Assembly (NCBI RefSeq): GCF_036884655.1
Contig: NC_088349.1
Location: 44,956,001 to 45,020,000 of the forward strand
Source of the DNA: Musa acuminata AAA Group
Lineage: Eukaryota > Streptophyta > Magnoliopsida > Zingiberales > Musaceae
Direction: 5' to 3'
DNA length: 64,000 nt
The notes under the pieces are model-generated. The model saw only the letters and a program-made list of their open reading frames with translations. It was not told the origin of the DNA and ran no database searches. This document shows positions 13,262 through 25,224 of the stretch, piece by piece. How positions within the stretch are numbered: position 1 is the first letter of the stretch; every line of letters begins with the position of its first letter. The position numbers were made by a program, and so were the translations under genes.

Positions 13262-16200
13262 ATGTCACTTTCATATCCCTTACGTGGCATACTTGATGTC
13301 AATCGCCTCACTGGTCCAAATTATACGGGTTGACTCCGTAACTTGAGAATTATTCTCACAGTAGAGAAAATCGTGTATGTCCTTGATACAATGATGCCTA
13401 CGCCCGAAGAAGGGGCAAGCGAGGATGAGATCGCTCGCTACGTGAGGTACATTGATGACTCCACTCTTGCTCAGTGCTATATGTTGGGCTCTATGACTCC
13501 TGAGTTACAGAGATAACATGAAAAGATAGATGCCAGATCCATTCTCCTACATGTCTGTAAATTGTTTGAGGAACAGGGAAGGACTCAACGATATATGATA
13601 TCCAAGAGCCTCTTCCGCGCTAGGATGACTGAGGGGACACTGGTTCAGAACCATGTCCTAAAGATGATTGAGTGGATAGAGAAACTCATAGGTCAAGAAA
13701 TGGTCCTAGAGGATAACTTGTGTGTGGACATTGTGCTTCAGTCCCTACCAGATTCCTTTTCACAGTTCATAATGAATTTTATTATGAACAAGATTGAGGT
13801 GACTCTCTCAGAGCTCCTCAATATGTTGAGGGAGGCAAAGAGTACTATTAAGAAAGAGAAGCCAGTTCTCTACACTAGTGAGACCAGAAAGAAAAGGAAA
13901 GCAGAAAGGTCCCTTAAGAAGGGAAAGGGCAAGGGCAAACCAGGTAAAACAAAGGTTGCTAAGAAAGACCCAGCAAAGGACAAAGGTCAGTGCTTCCACT
14001 ATGGCAAAGATGGGCACTGGAAGAGGAACTACAAAGAATACCTTGCAGAGAGAGAAAAATAGAAGCTTGGAGAAGCTTTAGGTACATTCATGATTAGTCT
14101 CCATTTATCAGACTCTTATGATAACACATGGGTATTGGATACCGGTAGTGCTTATCATATATGCAATTTGTTGCAGGTTTTGGCAAGGCCTAGGAGACTA
14201 GAGAGAGGCGAGATGGACCTCAAGATGGGTAATGTAGCAAAAGTTACTATAGTAGCTGTTGGCGAGGTCGCCCTACATCTGCCAAGTGGAGCTTTTATTG
14301 CATTAGATGCATGTTATTTTGTTCCTTCTATTATAAAAAATATTATCTCTATTTCACATTTAACAGTTAGTGGATATAAATTTATTTTTGAGAACAATGG
14401 TTGTTCGATATTATTAGATGATAAAATCATCACGAAAGGAACATTGCATAATGGTTTATTTATGTTAGACACTACTCCACATATCATGAATGTAAATATG
14501 TCCAAAAGGAAACGAGATGAGATGAACAGTGCATACCTGTGGCATTGTAGGCTAGGTCACATCCATGAAAGAAGGATTCAAAAGTTGCTAAATGATGGAT
14601 ATCTAGATCCATTCGACTATGTGTTATATGCAACTTGTGAGCATTGCATTCGTAGAAAATTGACCAACTCTTCATTTAGTGGAACTGGAGAGAGAGTCAC
14701 TGAGTTGTTGGAGCTTATACATAGTGATGTATGTGGACCCATGTCAACTCATGCTATTGGTGGTTACTCCTACTTCATTACATTTACTGATGATTTCTCA
14801 AAGTATGAATATGTGTACTTAATGAAGTATAAGTCCGAGGTCTTTGAGAAATTCAGAGAGTATAAGAATGAGGTAGAGAACCAGACTGGAAAGAGTATCA
14901 AAACTCTTCGATCAGATCGAGGAGGTGAGTACTTAAGTATAGAGTTTACTCAGTTCCTCAAGGACCATTGGATATTATCCCAATGGACACCTCCTTATAC
15001 ACCTCAGCTCAATGGTATCTCTGAAAGGAGAAATCGTATGTTATTAGATATGATACGGTCCAATATGAGTTTCGCTGACCTACCTATCTTATTCTAGGGA
15101 TATGCCCTAGAGATCGCAGCTTACCTTCTGAACAGAGTTCCAAATAAGTTGGTAGTGTCTACACTATATGAGATATGGAAAGGGAAGAAGCCTGATCTTA
15201 AGGTTGTTAAGATTTGAGGCTGCCCTACCCACGTTAAAAGACACAACCCCGATAAGTTAGAATCAAGGATAGAGCGATGCAAATTTGTGGGTTACCCCAA
15301 GGAAACTTGTGGGTATTATTTCTATCATCTCGAGGACCAAAAGGTCTTTGTAGCTAAGAGATCAGTGTTCCTTGAGAAGGAACACATTCTTGGCGGAGAC
15401 ATTGGGAGAATGATAGAGTTGAGCGAGGTTGGAGAACCAAGCTCAAGCACCACTCTATAGCCCGAGTCTATTCAGGTAGCTAATACACAAGTTTTAACTT
15501 TACGTAGGTCTGATAGAGTATCTCATCCTCCTAAAAGATATGTGGGACATATTAGAGGAGAGGATGTTGAGGATATTGATCCTCAGACCTATGAGGAGGC
15601 TATTATGAGTATAGACTCTGGGAAGTGGCAAGAAGCCATAAATTTTGAGATGGATTCTATGTACTCCAATAAGGTTTAGAACCTAGTTGATGCGCCCGAA
15701 GGTATTGCACCCATCGGTTGCAAGTGGATCTTTAAGAAAAATATCGGAGTAGATGGAAAAGTAGAGACCTATAAAGCAAGGCTAGTGGCTAAGGGGTATC
15801 GTCAAAGGCAAGGTGTTGACTACGACGAAACCTTCTCACCCATAGCAATGCTAAAATCCATCAGAATTCTATTGGCTATTACAGCACACTATGATTATGA
15901 GATCTGGCAGATGGATGTGAAAACCGCATTCCTCAATGGGAACCTCGAGAAGGAGGTGTATATGATGCAACCCGAAGGATTCGTGTCTAACAACTACCTA
16001 GATAAGGTGTGTAGGTTGCTTAGATCCATTTATGGACTAAAGCAAGCTTCCCGAAGTTGGAACATAAGATTTGATAAGGCAATCAGATCTTATGACTTCG
16101 TTAAGAACGAAGATGAGCCTTGTGTGTACAGGAAGGTAAGTGGGAGCGCTATCACCTTTTTGGTATTATATGTGGATGATATCATGATAATTGGGAATGA

Positions 16201-17142
16201 CATAGGAATGCTATCCACAGTAAAGGCTTGGTTATCTAGACACTTCTCAATGAAGGACTTAGGAGAAGCATCCTATATCTTGGGGATTCAAATCTATAGA
16301 GATAGATCCAAAAGGATGCTTGACTTATCCCAGTCCAAGTACATAGAAATCATTGTCAAAAGGTTTGGCATGGAAAATTCCAAGAGAGGTCTCGATGAGA
16401 CATGGGATATCGCTTTCTACGAGTATGTTCCCAAAGACTCCAGAAGAAAGGACGAACATGAATATGATACCTTATACCTCAACAATAGGGTCTATCATGT
16501 ATGCCATGCTATGTGCTAGGCCTAATATAGCGCATGCTCTGAGTGTCACGAGCAGGTATTAGGCAGATCCAGGCTTAGAGCACTGGAAAGCTGTAAAGTG
16601 TATCCTTAAGTACTTGAGAAGGACTAGGGATCTTTTATTAGTATATGGAGGTAATAACCTTAAGGTTGAAGGCTACACTGACTCAAGTTTTTAGTCTGAT
16701 GTCGATGATAGCAAGTTGAATTCAGGGTATGTGTACACCTTGAATGGAAGAGCAGTGTGCTGGAAGAGTTCCAAGCAAGATACCACTACTGACTCGACCA
16801 CAGAAGTAGAGTACATTGCTACATCAGATGCAGCAAAGGAGGGAGTCTGGTTGAAGAAGTTCATTACAGATTTAGGAGTCGTGCCGGGTAGCGAGGAGTC
16901 GATCTCCCTATATTGCGACAACTATGGGGCGATTACTCAAATAAAGGAACCCGGGTCTCATTAGAAGTGTTCTGAGGAGGTTCTAGCTTATCAAAGAGAA
17001 CGTAACCCGAGGAGATATAGTAGTAGAAAGAGTTCCATCCGAAGATAACATTGTAGATCCATTGACAAAAACGTTGTCTCAAATTGTCTTTGAGCATCAT
17101 AGGGGTCTGATGGGGATCAAACACATAGGTGATTGGCTTTAG
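13262..17142 (+). pseudogene. Gag-pol polyprotein of Angela-like element, inactivated
   Basis: It aligns along its whole length with the intact 1297-residue frame at 19410-23303. Gag, zinc knuckle, protease (DTGS), integrase, reverse transcriptase (YVDD) and RNase H follow in copia order. About ten premature stops are visible: seven or so replace glutamine codons (for example near 13514, 14060, 15461, 16560, 16692 and 16963) and four or so replace TGG tryptophan codons (near 13330, 15096, 15215 and 15677). A 5-base deletion near 16396 and an 8-base deletion near 16970 shift the frame. The zinc knuckle has also lost a cysteine to tyrosine. It cannot encode a working protein. Confidence 0.95.
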
Positions 17143-17156
17143 GTCAAATGGGAGAT
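17142..17156 (+). other. Polypurine tract of plus-strand Angela-like element
   Basis: GGTCAAATGGGAGAT directly precedes the 3' LTR start TGCTAGTC and overlaps the last base of the pol stop codon. The same tract, with AAG in place of AAA, is present in the younger copy. Confidence 0.8.
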
Positions 17157-17898
17157 TGCTAGTCATAGGTTCCCAACAAGCCAATCACGTGGGTGATGGC
17201 ACGTGTGACTTGATACAGAATCTATTTTGCTTATTATATTTTGGCATATATCACTTTATAACTATTGCACATGTGCATATATATATTGTGATGTCCTTGG
17301 ATTTGTGCAATGAGACTCGGATCGTAATGAGATCACGATAATGAGATCGATTCACCTTTAAACATAGATCTTAAATAATCCCGGTCACAGGTTACTTGAG
17401 AGGGACATCGTGATAACCGGACAGACTGGTGTGTTGTATACTCGTCCATATGATGGATGCAACCGGTCTCATAGCTGCTCGTGTGGGGACACTAGGGATA
17501 CAGTACAGGTGCTCATTGAAGAATAAGTTCACTGATTGATCCGCTTACGGAATGCTGGATGGTTGATGATGCCTTATTATCAGACAGCGATTCTGTAGTC
17601 CTAGTGGTGTATCTGGTCCTTAGACTTAAGACACCAAGGATGTCCTATATGAGTGCTCCACTCTTTGATACCAGACTTATAGGTTTGGCTGTCCCAGATC
17701 TAGTACAACTGGTCATTGGGAGTGGTAGTCAACATTACGAGGGCTATTGAGTATTGATAGAGGATCATCCACTCTCGGCGTCATAAGAGGAATATCCCAT
17801 GTGTTCTTGCTCAGACAAATCCCTGGCCAGGGTCATTCGGGTTGAGAGAGAAAGAGTTCTCTAGGAGAATCCGATTAAAGCGAGACTCGAGTAGAAAC
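17157..17898 (+). repeat. 3' LTR of plus-strand Angela-like element, left segment
   Basis: It matches the first half of the 5' LTR and stops at GTAGAAAC, where the minus-strand element is inserted. It continues at 27378. Confidence 0.95.
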
Positions 17899-19395
17899 TG
17901 TTGGGAAATCATAGGGGGGGGCGACATCATATGCGCAGCGGAAGAACAAGAAAACAAAAATCCCCGATTCCCAAAAGGATGTTCATCGTCGTGCGAAGAT
18001 TGGTGCGCAAAATCCGCAAAAACACAAAACTGCGTATAGAGATTGTGTTACCTAGGGAGATCGTATATCCCTGTTTCCTTGCAGATCCTTAGGAGAGGGT
18101 GAAGGAGGTCAAGCGTCCTCCTCTCTAGCGGTGATCCACACAGCAGGGTTGCGACGACGCTCCTCAAAACTCCAGGCCTACTCTGAGGTGGAGAGGGAGA
18201 GGAGAATAGGAAGGGCAAGCAAAGACTCTAGCCTATGAGGCTGTGAATCCCTCCTATTTATAGAGATCCCGTGTCAAAACCCTAATGGGTCCTTTCCCTA
18301 GTGGGTATTGGATCTGCATCCAATAAGACAAGGGCTCCGTCGGATATCTCATATCCGAACCTCTACTCATCGCAATGCCTACCATATGTGTGTGACCCTC
18401 TAGGCCCAATATCGAGCTGGCCGTGAGTCATACCTGTCAGAACTCCTTCTAACTAAGTGAATTATTATCTTTGTAATAATTCACTCGACTCATCGACTAC
18501 GGAAGTACTAGGCCACTACGCCGTAGTCCCCAGACGATACAGGGGAATCCAATCCATTGGACCTGTCTGTCCTCAGTTACCATGTACCTATAGTCCCTCA
18601 TCCATCTAATATCCCAGAGACTGTATATCGAGCATGGTGCTGTCAGACCCATACGGTTTCTACTCGAGTCTCGCTCTAATCGGATTCTCCCGGAGAACTC
18701 TTTCTCTCTCAACCCGAATGACTCTGGCCAGGGATTTGTCTGAGCAAGAACACATGGGATATTCCTCTCATGATACCGAGAGTGGATGATCCTCTATCGA
18801 CACTCAATAGCCCTCGTAAGGTCGACTACCACTCCCAATGACCAGCTGTACTAGATCTGGGAACAGCCAAACCTATAAGTCTGGTATCAAAGAGTGGAGC
18901 ACTCATACAGGACATCCTTGGTGTCTCAAGTCTAAGAACCAGATACACCACTAGGACTACGGAATCGTTGTCTGACAATAAGGCATCATCAACCATCCAA
19001 CATTCCGTAAGCGGATCAATCAGTGAACTCATTCTCCAATGAGCACCTGTACTGTATCCCTAGTGTCCCTACACGAGCAGCTATGAGACCAGCTGCATCC
19101 ATCATATGGACGGGTATACAGCACACCAGTCTATCCGGTTATCACGATGTCCCTCTCGAGTAACCTATGACCGGGATTATTTAGGATATGTGTTTAAAGG
19201 TGAATCGATCTCATTATTGCGATCTCATCACGGTCCGATTCCCATTGCACAAATCCAAGGACATCACAATACATATGCATTTATGCAATAGTTATAAAGT
19301 GATATACGCCAAAATATAATAAGCAAAAAGATTCTGTATCAAGTCACACGTGCCATCACTCACGTGATTGGCTTGCTGGGCACTTATGACTAGCA
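17899..19395 (-). repeat. 3' LTR of intact Angela-like element
   Basis: It is 1497 bp. On the + strand it starts TGTTGGGAAATC and ends GACTAGCA, so in the element's direction it is TGCTAGTC...CCCAACA. It is nearly identical to 25225-26720. Several short frames repeated in every LTR copy are not genes. Confidence 0.95.
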
Positions 19396-19410
19396 ATCTC
19401 CCACTTGACC
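19396..19410 (-). other. Polypurine tract of intact element
   Basis: On the minus strand GGTCAAGTGGGAGAT abuts the 3' LTR and shares one base with the pol stop codon. This is the expected primer site for plus-strand DNA synthesis. Confidence 0.85.
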
Positions 19411-22400
19411 TAAAGCCAATCACCTATGTGTCTGATCCCCATCAGACCCCTGTGACGCTCAAAGACAATCTGAGACAATGGCTTTGTTAGTGGATCTGCA
19501 ATGTTATCTTCGGATGGAACTCTTTCCACTGCTACATCTCCTCGGGTCACGATCTCTCTGATAAGGTGGAACCTCCTCAGAACATGCTTAGATTTCTGAT
19601 GAGACCTAGGTTCCTTCGCTTGAGCAATTGCCCCGTTGTTGTCGCAATATAGGGAAATCGGCTCCTCACTATCCGGCACGACTCCCAAATCTGTGATGAA
19701 CTTCTTCAACCAAACTCCCTCCTTTGCTGCATCTGATGCAGCAATGTACTCCGCCTCTGTGGTCGAGTCAGCAGTGGTATCTTGCTTGGAACTCTTCCAG
19801 CACACTGCTCCTCCATTCAAGGTGTACACATACCCTGAATTCGACTTGCTATCATCGACATCAGACTGAAAACTTGAGTCAGTGTAGCCTTCAACCTTAA
19901 GGCTATTACCTCCATATACTAGTAAAAGATCCTTAGTCCTTCTCAAGTACTTAAGGATACACTTTACTGCTTTCCAGTGCTCCAAGCCTGGATCCGCCTG
20001 ATACCTGCTCGTGACACTCAGAGCATGCGCTATATCAGGCCTAGTACATAGCATGGCATACATGATAGACCCTATTGCTGAGGCATAAGGTATCATATCC
20101 ATGTTCGCCCTTTCTTCTGGAGTCTTTGGGGACATACTCGTAGAAAGCGATATCCCATGTCTCATCGGTATGAGACCTCTTTTGGAATTTTCCATGCCAA
20201 ACCTTTTGACAATAGTTTCTATGTACCTAGACTGGGATAAGCCAAGCATCCTTTTGGATCTATCTCTATAGATTCTAATCCCCAAGATATAGGATGCTTC
20301 CCCTAAGTCCTTAATGGAGAAGTGTCTAGATAACCAAGTCTTTACAGTGGATAGCATTCCTATGTCATTCCCAATGATGAGGATGTCATCCACATATAAC
20401 ACCAAAAAGCTAATAGCGCTCCCACTTACCTTTCTGTATACACAAGGCTCATCTTCGTTCTTAACGAAGTCATAAGATCTGATTGCCTCATCAAATCTTA
20501 TGTTCCAACTTCGGGAAGCTTGCTTTAGTCCATAAATGGATCTAAGCAACCTACACACCTTATCTGGGCAGTTCTTGGACACGAATCCCTCAGGTTGCAT
20601 CATATACACCTCCTCCTCCAGGTTCCCGTTGAGGAATGCGGTTTTCACATCCATCTGCCAGATCTCATAATCATAGTGTGCTGCAATAGCCAATAGAATT
20701 CTGATGGATTTTAGCATTGCTACGGGTGAGAAAGTTTCGTCGTAGTCAACACCTTGCCTTTGACGATACCCCTTAGCCACTAGCCTTGCTTTATAGGTCT
20801 CTACCTTTCCATCTACTCCGATCTTTTTCTTAAAGATCCACTTGCAACCGATGGGTACAATACCTTCGGGTGCATCAACTAGGTTCCAAACCTTATTGGA
20901 GTACATAGAATCCATTTCAGAATTCATGGCTTCTTTCCACTTCCCAGAGTCTATACTCATAATAGCCTCCTCGTAGGTCTGAGGATCAATATCCTCTACA
21001 TCCTCTGCTCTAATATGTCCCACATATCTCTCAGGAGGATGGGATACTCTATCAGACCTGCGTAAAGTTGAAACTTGTGTATTAGATACCTGAACAGACT
21101 CGGGCTGTAGAGTGGTGCTTGAGCTTGGTTCTCCAACCTCGCTCAATTCTATCATTCTCCCACTGTCTCCGTCAAGAATGTGTTCCTTCTCAAGGAACAC
21201 TGCTCTCTTAGCTACAAAGACCTTTTGGTCCTCGAGATGATAGAAGTAATACCCACAAGTTTCCTTGGGGTATCCCACAAATTTACATCGCCCTGTCCTT
21301 GATTCTAACTTATCGGGGTTGTGTCTTTTAACATGGGCAGAGCAGCCCCAAATCTTAACTACTTTAAGATCAGGCTTCTTCCCTTTCCATATCTCATATG
21401 GTGTAGACACCACCGACTTAGTTGGAACTCTGTTCAGAAGGTAAGCTGCGGTTTCTAGGGCATATCCCCAGAATGAGATGGGTAGGTCAGCGAAACTCAT
21501 CATGGACCGTACCATATCTAATAATGTACGATTTCTCCTTTCAGAGACACCATTGAGCTGAGGTGTATAAGGAGGTGTCCATTGGGATAATATCCCATGG
21601 TCCTTGAGGAAGTGAGTAAACTCTGTACTTAAGTACTCACCTCCTCGATCTGATCGAAGAGTTTTGATACTCTTTCCAGTCTGGTTCTCCACCTCATTCT
21701 TATACTCTCTGAATTTCTCAAAGGCCTCGGACTTGTACTTCATTAAGTACACATATCCATACCTTGAGAAATCATCAGTAAATGTAATGAAGTAGGAGTA
21801 ACCTCCAATGGCATGAGTTGACATGGGTCCACATACATCACTATGTATGAGTTCCAACAACTCAGTGGCTCTCTCTCCAGTTCCACTAAATGGAGAGTTG
21901 GTCAGTTTTCCACGAATGCAAGGCTCACAAGTTGCATATGACACATAGTCGAATGGATCTAGATATCCATCATTTAGCAACTTTCGAATCCTTCTTTCAT
22001 GGATGTGACCTAGCCTACAATGCCACAGGTATGCACTGTTCAACTCATCTCGTTTCCTTTTGGACACATTTATATTCATGATATGTGGAGTGGTGTCTAA
22101 CATAAATAAACCATTATGCAATGTTCCTTTCGTGATGATCTTATCATCTAATAATATCGAACAACCATTGTTCTCAAAAACAAATTTATATCCACTAACT
22201 GTTAAACATGAAATGGAGATAATGTTTTTGATAATAGAAGGAACAAAATAACATGCATCTAATGCAATAAAAGCTCCACTAGGCAGATGTAGGGCGACCT
22301 CGCCAACAGCTAATACAGCAACTTTTGCTCCATTACCCATCTTGAGGTCCATCTCGCCTCTCTCTAGTCTCCTAGGCCTTGCCAGAACCTGCAACGAATT

Positions 22401-23303
22401 GCATATATGATAAGCACTACCGGTATCTAATACCCATGTGTTATCATAAGAGTCTGACAAATGGAGACTGATCATGAATGTACCTGAAGCTTCATCAAGC
22501 TTTTGTTTCGCCCTTTCTGCAAGGTACTCTTTGCAGTTTCTCTTCCAGTGCCCATCTTTACCACAGTGGAAGCACTGGCCTTTGTCCTTTGTTGGGTCTT
22601 TCTTAGCAACCTTTGCTTTACCTTGTTTGCCCTTGCCCTTTCCCTTCTTAAGGGACCTTTCTGCTTTCCTTTTCTTTCTGGTCTCACCAGTGTAGAGAAC
22701 TGGCTTCTCTTTCTTAATAGTACTCTCTGCCTCCCTCAACATATTGAGGAGCTCTGGGAGAGTCACCTCAAGCTTGTTCATATTAAAGTTCATTATGAAC
22801 TGTGAAAAGGAATCTGGTAGGGACTGAAGCACAATGTCCACACACAAGTTATCCTCTAGGACCATTCCTAGACCTGTGAGTTTCTCTATCCACTCAATCA
22901 TCTTTAGGACATGGTTCTGAACCGGTGTCCCCTCAGTTATCCTAGCGCGGAAAAGGCTCTTGGATATCTCATATCGTTGAGTCCTTCCCTGTTCCTCAAA
23001 CAATTTATGGACATGTAGGAGAATGGATCTGGCATCCATCTTTTCATGTTGTCTCTGTAACTCTGGAGTCATAGAGCCCAACATATAGCACTGAACAAGA
23101 GTGGAGTCATCAATGTACTTCACGTAGCGAGCGATCTCATCCTCGCTTGCCCCTTCTTCGGGCGTAGGCATCACTATATCAAGGACGTACACGATTTTCT
23201 CCGCTGTGAGAACAATTCTCAAGTTACGGAGCCAATCTGTATAATTTGGACCAGTGAGGCGGTTGACATCAAGTATGCCACGTAAGGGATTTGAAAGCGA
23301 CAT
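19410..23303 (-). CDS. Gag-pol polyprotein of Angela-like copia retrotransposon, intact
   Basis: This is a single 1297-residue frame. I chose the ATG at 23303 because MSLSNPLRG is the start shared with the older copy, where a stop precedes it; a further upstream ATG would add eight residues. Domains in order: gag to about residue 205; a lysine-rich stretch; zinc knuckle CX2CX4HX4C (C244-C257); aspartic protease DTGS at 293; the HHCC zinc site of integrase (H428, H433, C459, C462); integrase D489, D552 and E588 with 35 residues between the last two; reverse transcriptase with D885 and YVDD at 970-973; RNase H with D1142, E1183 and D1221. It ends next to the polypurine tract. Gag packages the RNA in cytoplasmic particles; pol copies and integrates it. 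All catalytic residues I checked are present, so the protein should be functional. Confidence 0.95.
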   Translation of the reverse strand: MSLSNPLRGILDVNRLTGPNYTDWLRNLRIVLTAEKIVYVLDIVMPTPEEGASEDEIARYVKYIDDSTLVQCYMLGSMTPELQRQHEKMDARSILLHVHKLFEEQGRTQRYEISKSLFRARITEGTPVQNHVLKMIEWIEKLTGLGMVLEDNLCVDIVLQSLPDSFSQFIMNFNMNKLEVTLPELLNMLREAESTIKKEKPVLYTGETRKKRKAERSLKKGKGKGKQGKAKVAKKDPTKDKGQCFHCGKDGHWKRNCKEYLAERAKQKLDEASGTFMISLHLSDSYDNTWVLDTGSAYHICNSLQVLARPRRLERGEMDLKMGNGAKVAVLAVGEVALHLPSGAFIALDACYFVPSIIKNIISISCLTVSGYKFVFENNGCSILLDDKIITKGTLHNGLFMLDTTPHIMNINVSKRKRDELNSAYLWHCRLGHIHERRIRKLLNDGYLDPFDYVSYATCEPCIRGKLTNSPFSGTGERATELLELIHSDVCGPMSTHAIGGYSYFITFTDDFSRYGYVYLMKYKSEAFEKFREYKNEVENQTGKSIKTLRSDRGGEYLSTEFTHFLKDHGILSQWTPPYTPQLNGVSERRNRTLLDMVRSMMSFADLPISFWGYALETAAYLLNRVPTKSVVSTPYEIWKGKKPDLKVVKIWGCSAHVKRHNPDKLESRTGRCKFVGYPKETCGYYFYHLEDQKVFVAKRAVFLEKEHILDGDSGRMIELSEVGEPSSSTTLQPESVQVSNTQVSTLRRSDRVSHPPERYVGHIRAEDVEDIDPQTYEEAIMSIDSGKWKEAMNSEMDSMYSNKVWNLVDAPEGIVPIGCKWIFKKKIGVDGKVETYKARLVAKGYRQRQGVDYDETFSPVAMLKSIRILLAIAAHYDYEIWQMDVKTAFLNGNLEEEVYMMQPEGFVSKNCPDKVCRLLRSIYGLKQASRSWNIRFDEAIRSYDFVKNEDEPCVYRKVSGSAISFLVLYVDDILIIGNDIGMLSTVKTWLSRHFSIKDLGEASYILGIRIYRDRSKRMLGLSQSRYIETIVKRFGMENSKRGLIPMRHGISLSTSMSPKTPEERANMDMIPYASAIGSIMYAMLCTRPDIAHALSVTSRYQADPGLEHWKAVKCILKYLRRTKDLLLVYGGNSLKVEGYTDSSFQSDVDDSKSNSGYVYTLNGGAVCWKSSKQDTTADSTTEAEYIAASDAAKEGVWLKKFITDLGVVPDSEEPISLYCDNNGAIAQAKEPRSHQKSKHVLRRFHLIREIVTRGDVAVERVPSEDNIADPLTKPLSQIVFERHRGLMGIRHIGDWL

Positions 23304-23498
23304 TTTCTGAAAATAAAGATGTAGCAAAAATGAATAACATGCAGATTTTGCAAGAAATAAACTATCAAGATATGGACTTCTATCTTAATATGCTCCCACT
23401 ATTTTGCTAACGAGTCACGCGACACCCTCAGCACGTGAAACGGAAGTCTCCGGCAGACTTCTAGTGGGGATCAGGATCCAATCAGCGTCTTAGTGTAA

Positions 23499-23791
23499 CC
23501 TCGAGGGACTCGACCAATCACACTAAGCCTAAAAGGTAGACAACTCTTGCCGATCATAACTCCTTGTGATTCCCATCCTGTTCGGCCTCCGAATCACCAT
23601 GGCCTCGAGGGACTCGACCAACCATGATGCTCGGTTAAGTCAACACCTTCGTTACAAGATGAGTCTGATTTGATGATATACTCTCGAGGGACTCGACCAA
23701 GCATATCATGCCCTCAGGTCACCGGTGACATCTCTATGTCGTAAGCAAGATAGCGAATCGCGATATAGGTGAGTCTCGAGGGACTCGACCA
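23499..23791. repeat. Four-copy tandem motif in the leader of the intact element
   Basis: CTCGAGGGACTCGACCA occurs at about 23500, 23604, 23683 and 23775, spaced 80-104 bp with diverged sequence between. The older relative has one copy near 13055. It is a leader tandem repeat, not a CRISPR array. Confidence 0.85.
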
Positions 23792-24559
23792 ACTCAACCT
23801 ACACCGGGATTCGGTTCCTACTCATAACGATGGAAGGCCACGTGGGTCAATCTAATTGCCTCACGTTTACCGACTTAATATTATCGAGAGATGTTTCTAT
23901 GATTTGGTCTCCTAATATGACATGTCACACATATACATATTTAATATATATCTACATCGCATGCAAATATATATACATATCTAGTATGTGTATAAGCAAT
24001 CACACCAGATGATCATGGACCACAACCTAATATGATTAGGCCCGAGCCAGTAGGCCTAATCACTCACATCAAGATCTATGTGTGCAACGGTGCATCTCCA
24101 TGCCCTGTGATCGTCCATCTCGTCCTCGTCGGTTTCGTCGACATCTTCATGCATCACGATCGTCCGTCTCGTGGGTCCCGCTATGGCTTCCACGCTCCCG
24201 CTGCGCCTCCTCATGTGATTACAACTTAATCATAGGCACGCAGGCCCGACAATAAACGAGAAATATAATGGAGGTTCGCAGACCTCAATAATAATAATCA
24301 CAAGTACACACATCACACGGTCCATGATCATCCGTCCACTCATCATACATCATATGTATAAATAATCATCATCATGTAGGACTACTAGATAATAATAAAA
24401 ATAATAATCAACTAAACCTTTTAATTAATTAATATTTTCTGAAATCAGGGACATGTAGGGAATTTCTCAATTCCTAAGGGTATTTTCGTAATTTGGACAA
24501 AAGATAGAAACTGGAATTTCTCAAATTCACAGGGGCAAAACTGTCTTTTTGCCCAAAAC

Positions 24560-25110
24560 CCTAATTCCCTCTGCTGCTTCCGTCGCCGCCACCCTGCCGG
24601 CGGAGCCTGTGCGGCGGGGCGAGGGCACTGCCCTCGCCTGCAGGCGGCACGCCCGCTGGCGGCGACGCCGCTGCGGGTGGGCGCCCCCTTCGGGCGCCGC
24701 TGCCTCCGCAGGCGGTGCTGTCCTGCTAGGCGGCCGCCCCTGTGGGGGGGGTTTCGCCCGCGGGAGTAGCGGCGGCAGGCGTCGCTACAGGTGGGCTCCC
24801 CCTTCGGGCGTCGCTGCCTCCGCAGGCGGTGCTGTCCCGCCGGGCGGCCGCCCCTGTGGGGGGGGTTTCGCCCGCAGGAGCAGCGGCGGCAGGCGTCGTG
24901 CGTCGCTGCCCTGCGGCGGCAGGCGCCGCTTCCTTTCGGTGGTAGGCGCCGCTGCCCTGCGGCGCCTCTGCCCGTGGGTTGCCAGCCCCGCCGGCAGCAA
25001 ACCTGCTGCAAGCAGACCGCTGGCCGGCTGCTGCAGGCACTGCGCCGGCGCTGTGCTGCCTGGCTGCGGCTGCAGGTGGCTGCAGGCATGCAGATCGAGG
25101 GCAGCAACTG
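24560..25110 (-). other. GC-rich leader segment with 114-bp tandem duplication
   Basis: This part of the 1.9-kb leader between primer site and gag is strikingly GC-rich and lies in AT-rich surroundings. A unit starting GTGGGCGCCCCCTTCGGG at 24677 is repeated at 24791, a period of 114 bp. Both strands are open in several frames only because stop codons are rare in GC-rich DNA. The segment probably folds strongly in the RNA. Confidence 0.75.
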
Positions 25111-25210
25111 TTGCTGCCCTTCCTCGCTTTTGCGTCAACGATTTTGACGTCAATATTCTTCCTAAACACAACACACGCAGTTCAAAACCAATCATTCGCA
25201 CGAACAACCT

Positions 25211-25223
25211 GGCTCTGATACCA
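25211..25223 (-). other. Primer-binding site of intact element
   Basis: GGCTCTGATACCA on the + strand is TGGTATCAGAGCC in the element's direction, complementary to initiator methionine tRNA. It is separated from the LTR by one base. Confidence 0.9.
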
Positions 25224-25224
25224 C

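Noticed and set aside
18497..19291. Short frames that recur identically in several places (also 11089-11623, 17559-17750, 25822-26616, 26812-27009, 56149-56650)
   Set aside because: All are inside copies of the same LTR; the repetition reflects the repeat, and LTR U3 regions are not translated.
21890..22805. Plus-strand frames opposite the intact polyprotein
   Set aside because: They are antisense shadows of gag, protease and integrase coding sequence, and similar shadows occur opposite the older copy.
23499..23791. Regularly spaced 17-bp motif resembling a CRISPR array
   Set aside because: Spacing is uneven (80-104 bp), intervening DNA is homologous rather than unique, and the context is a plant retrotransposon leader.
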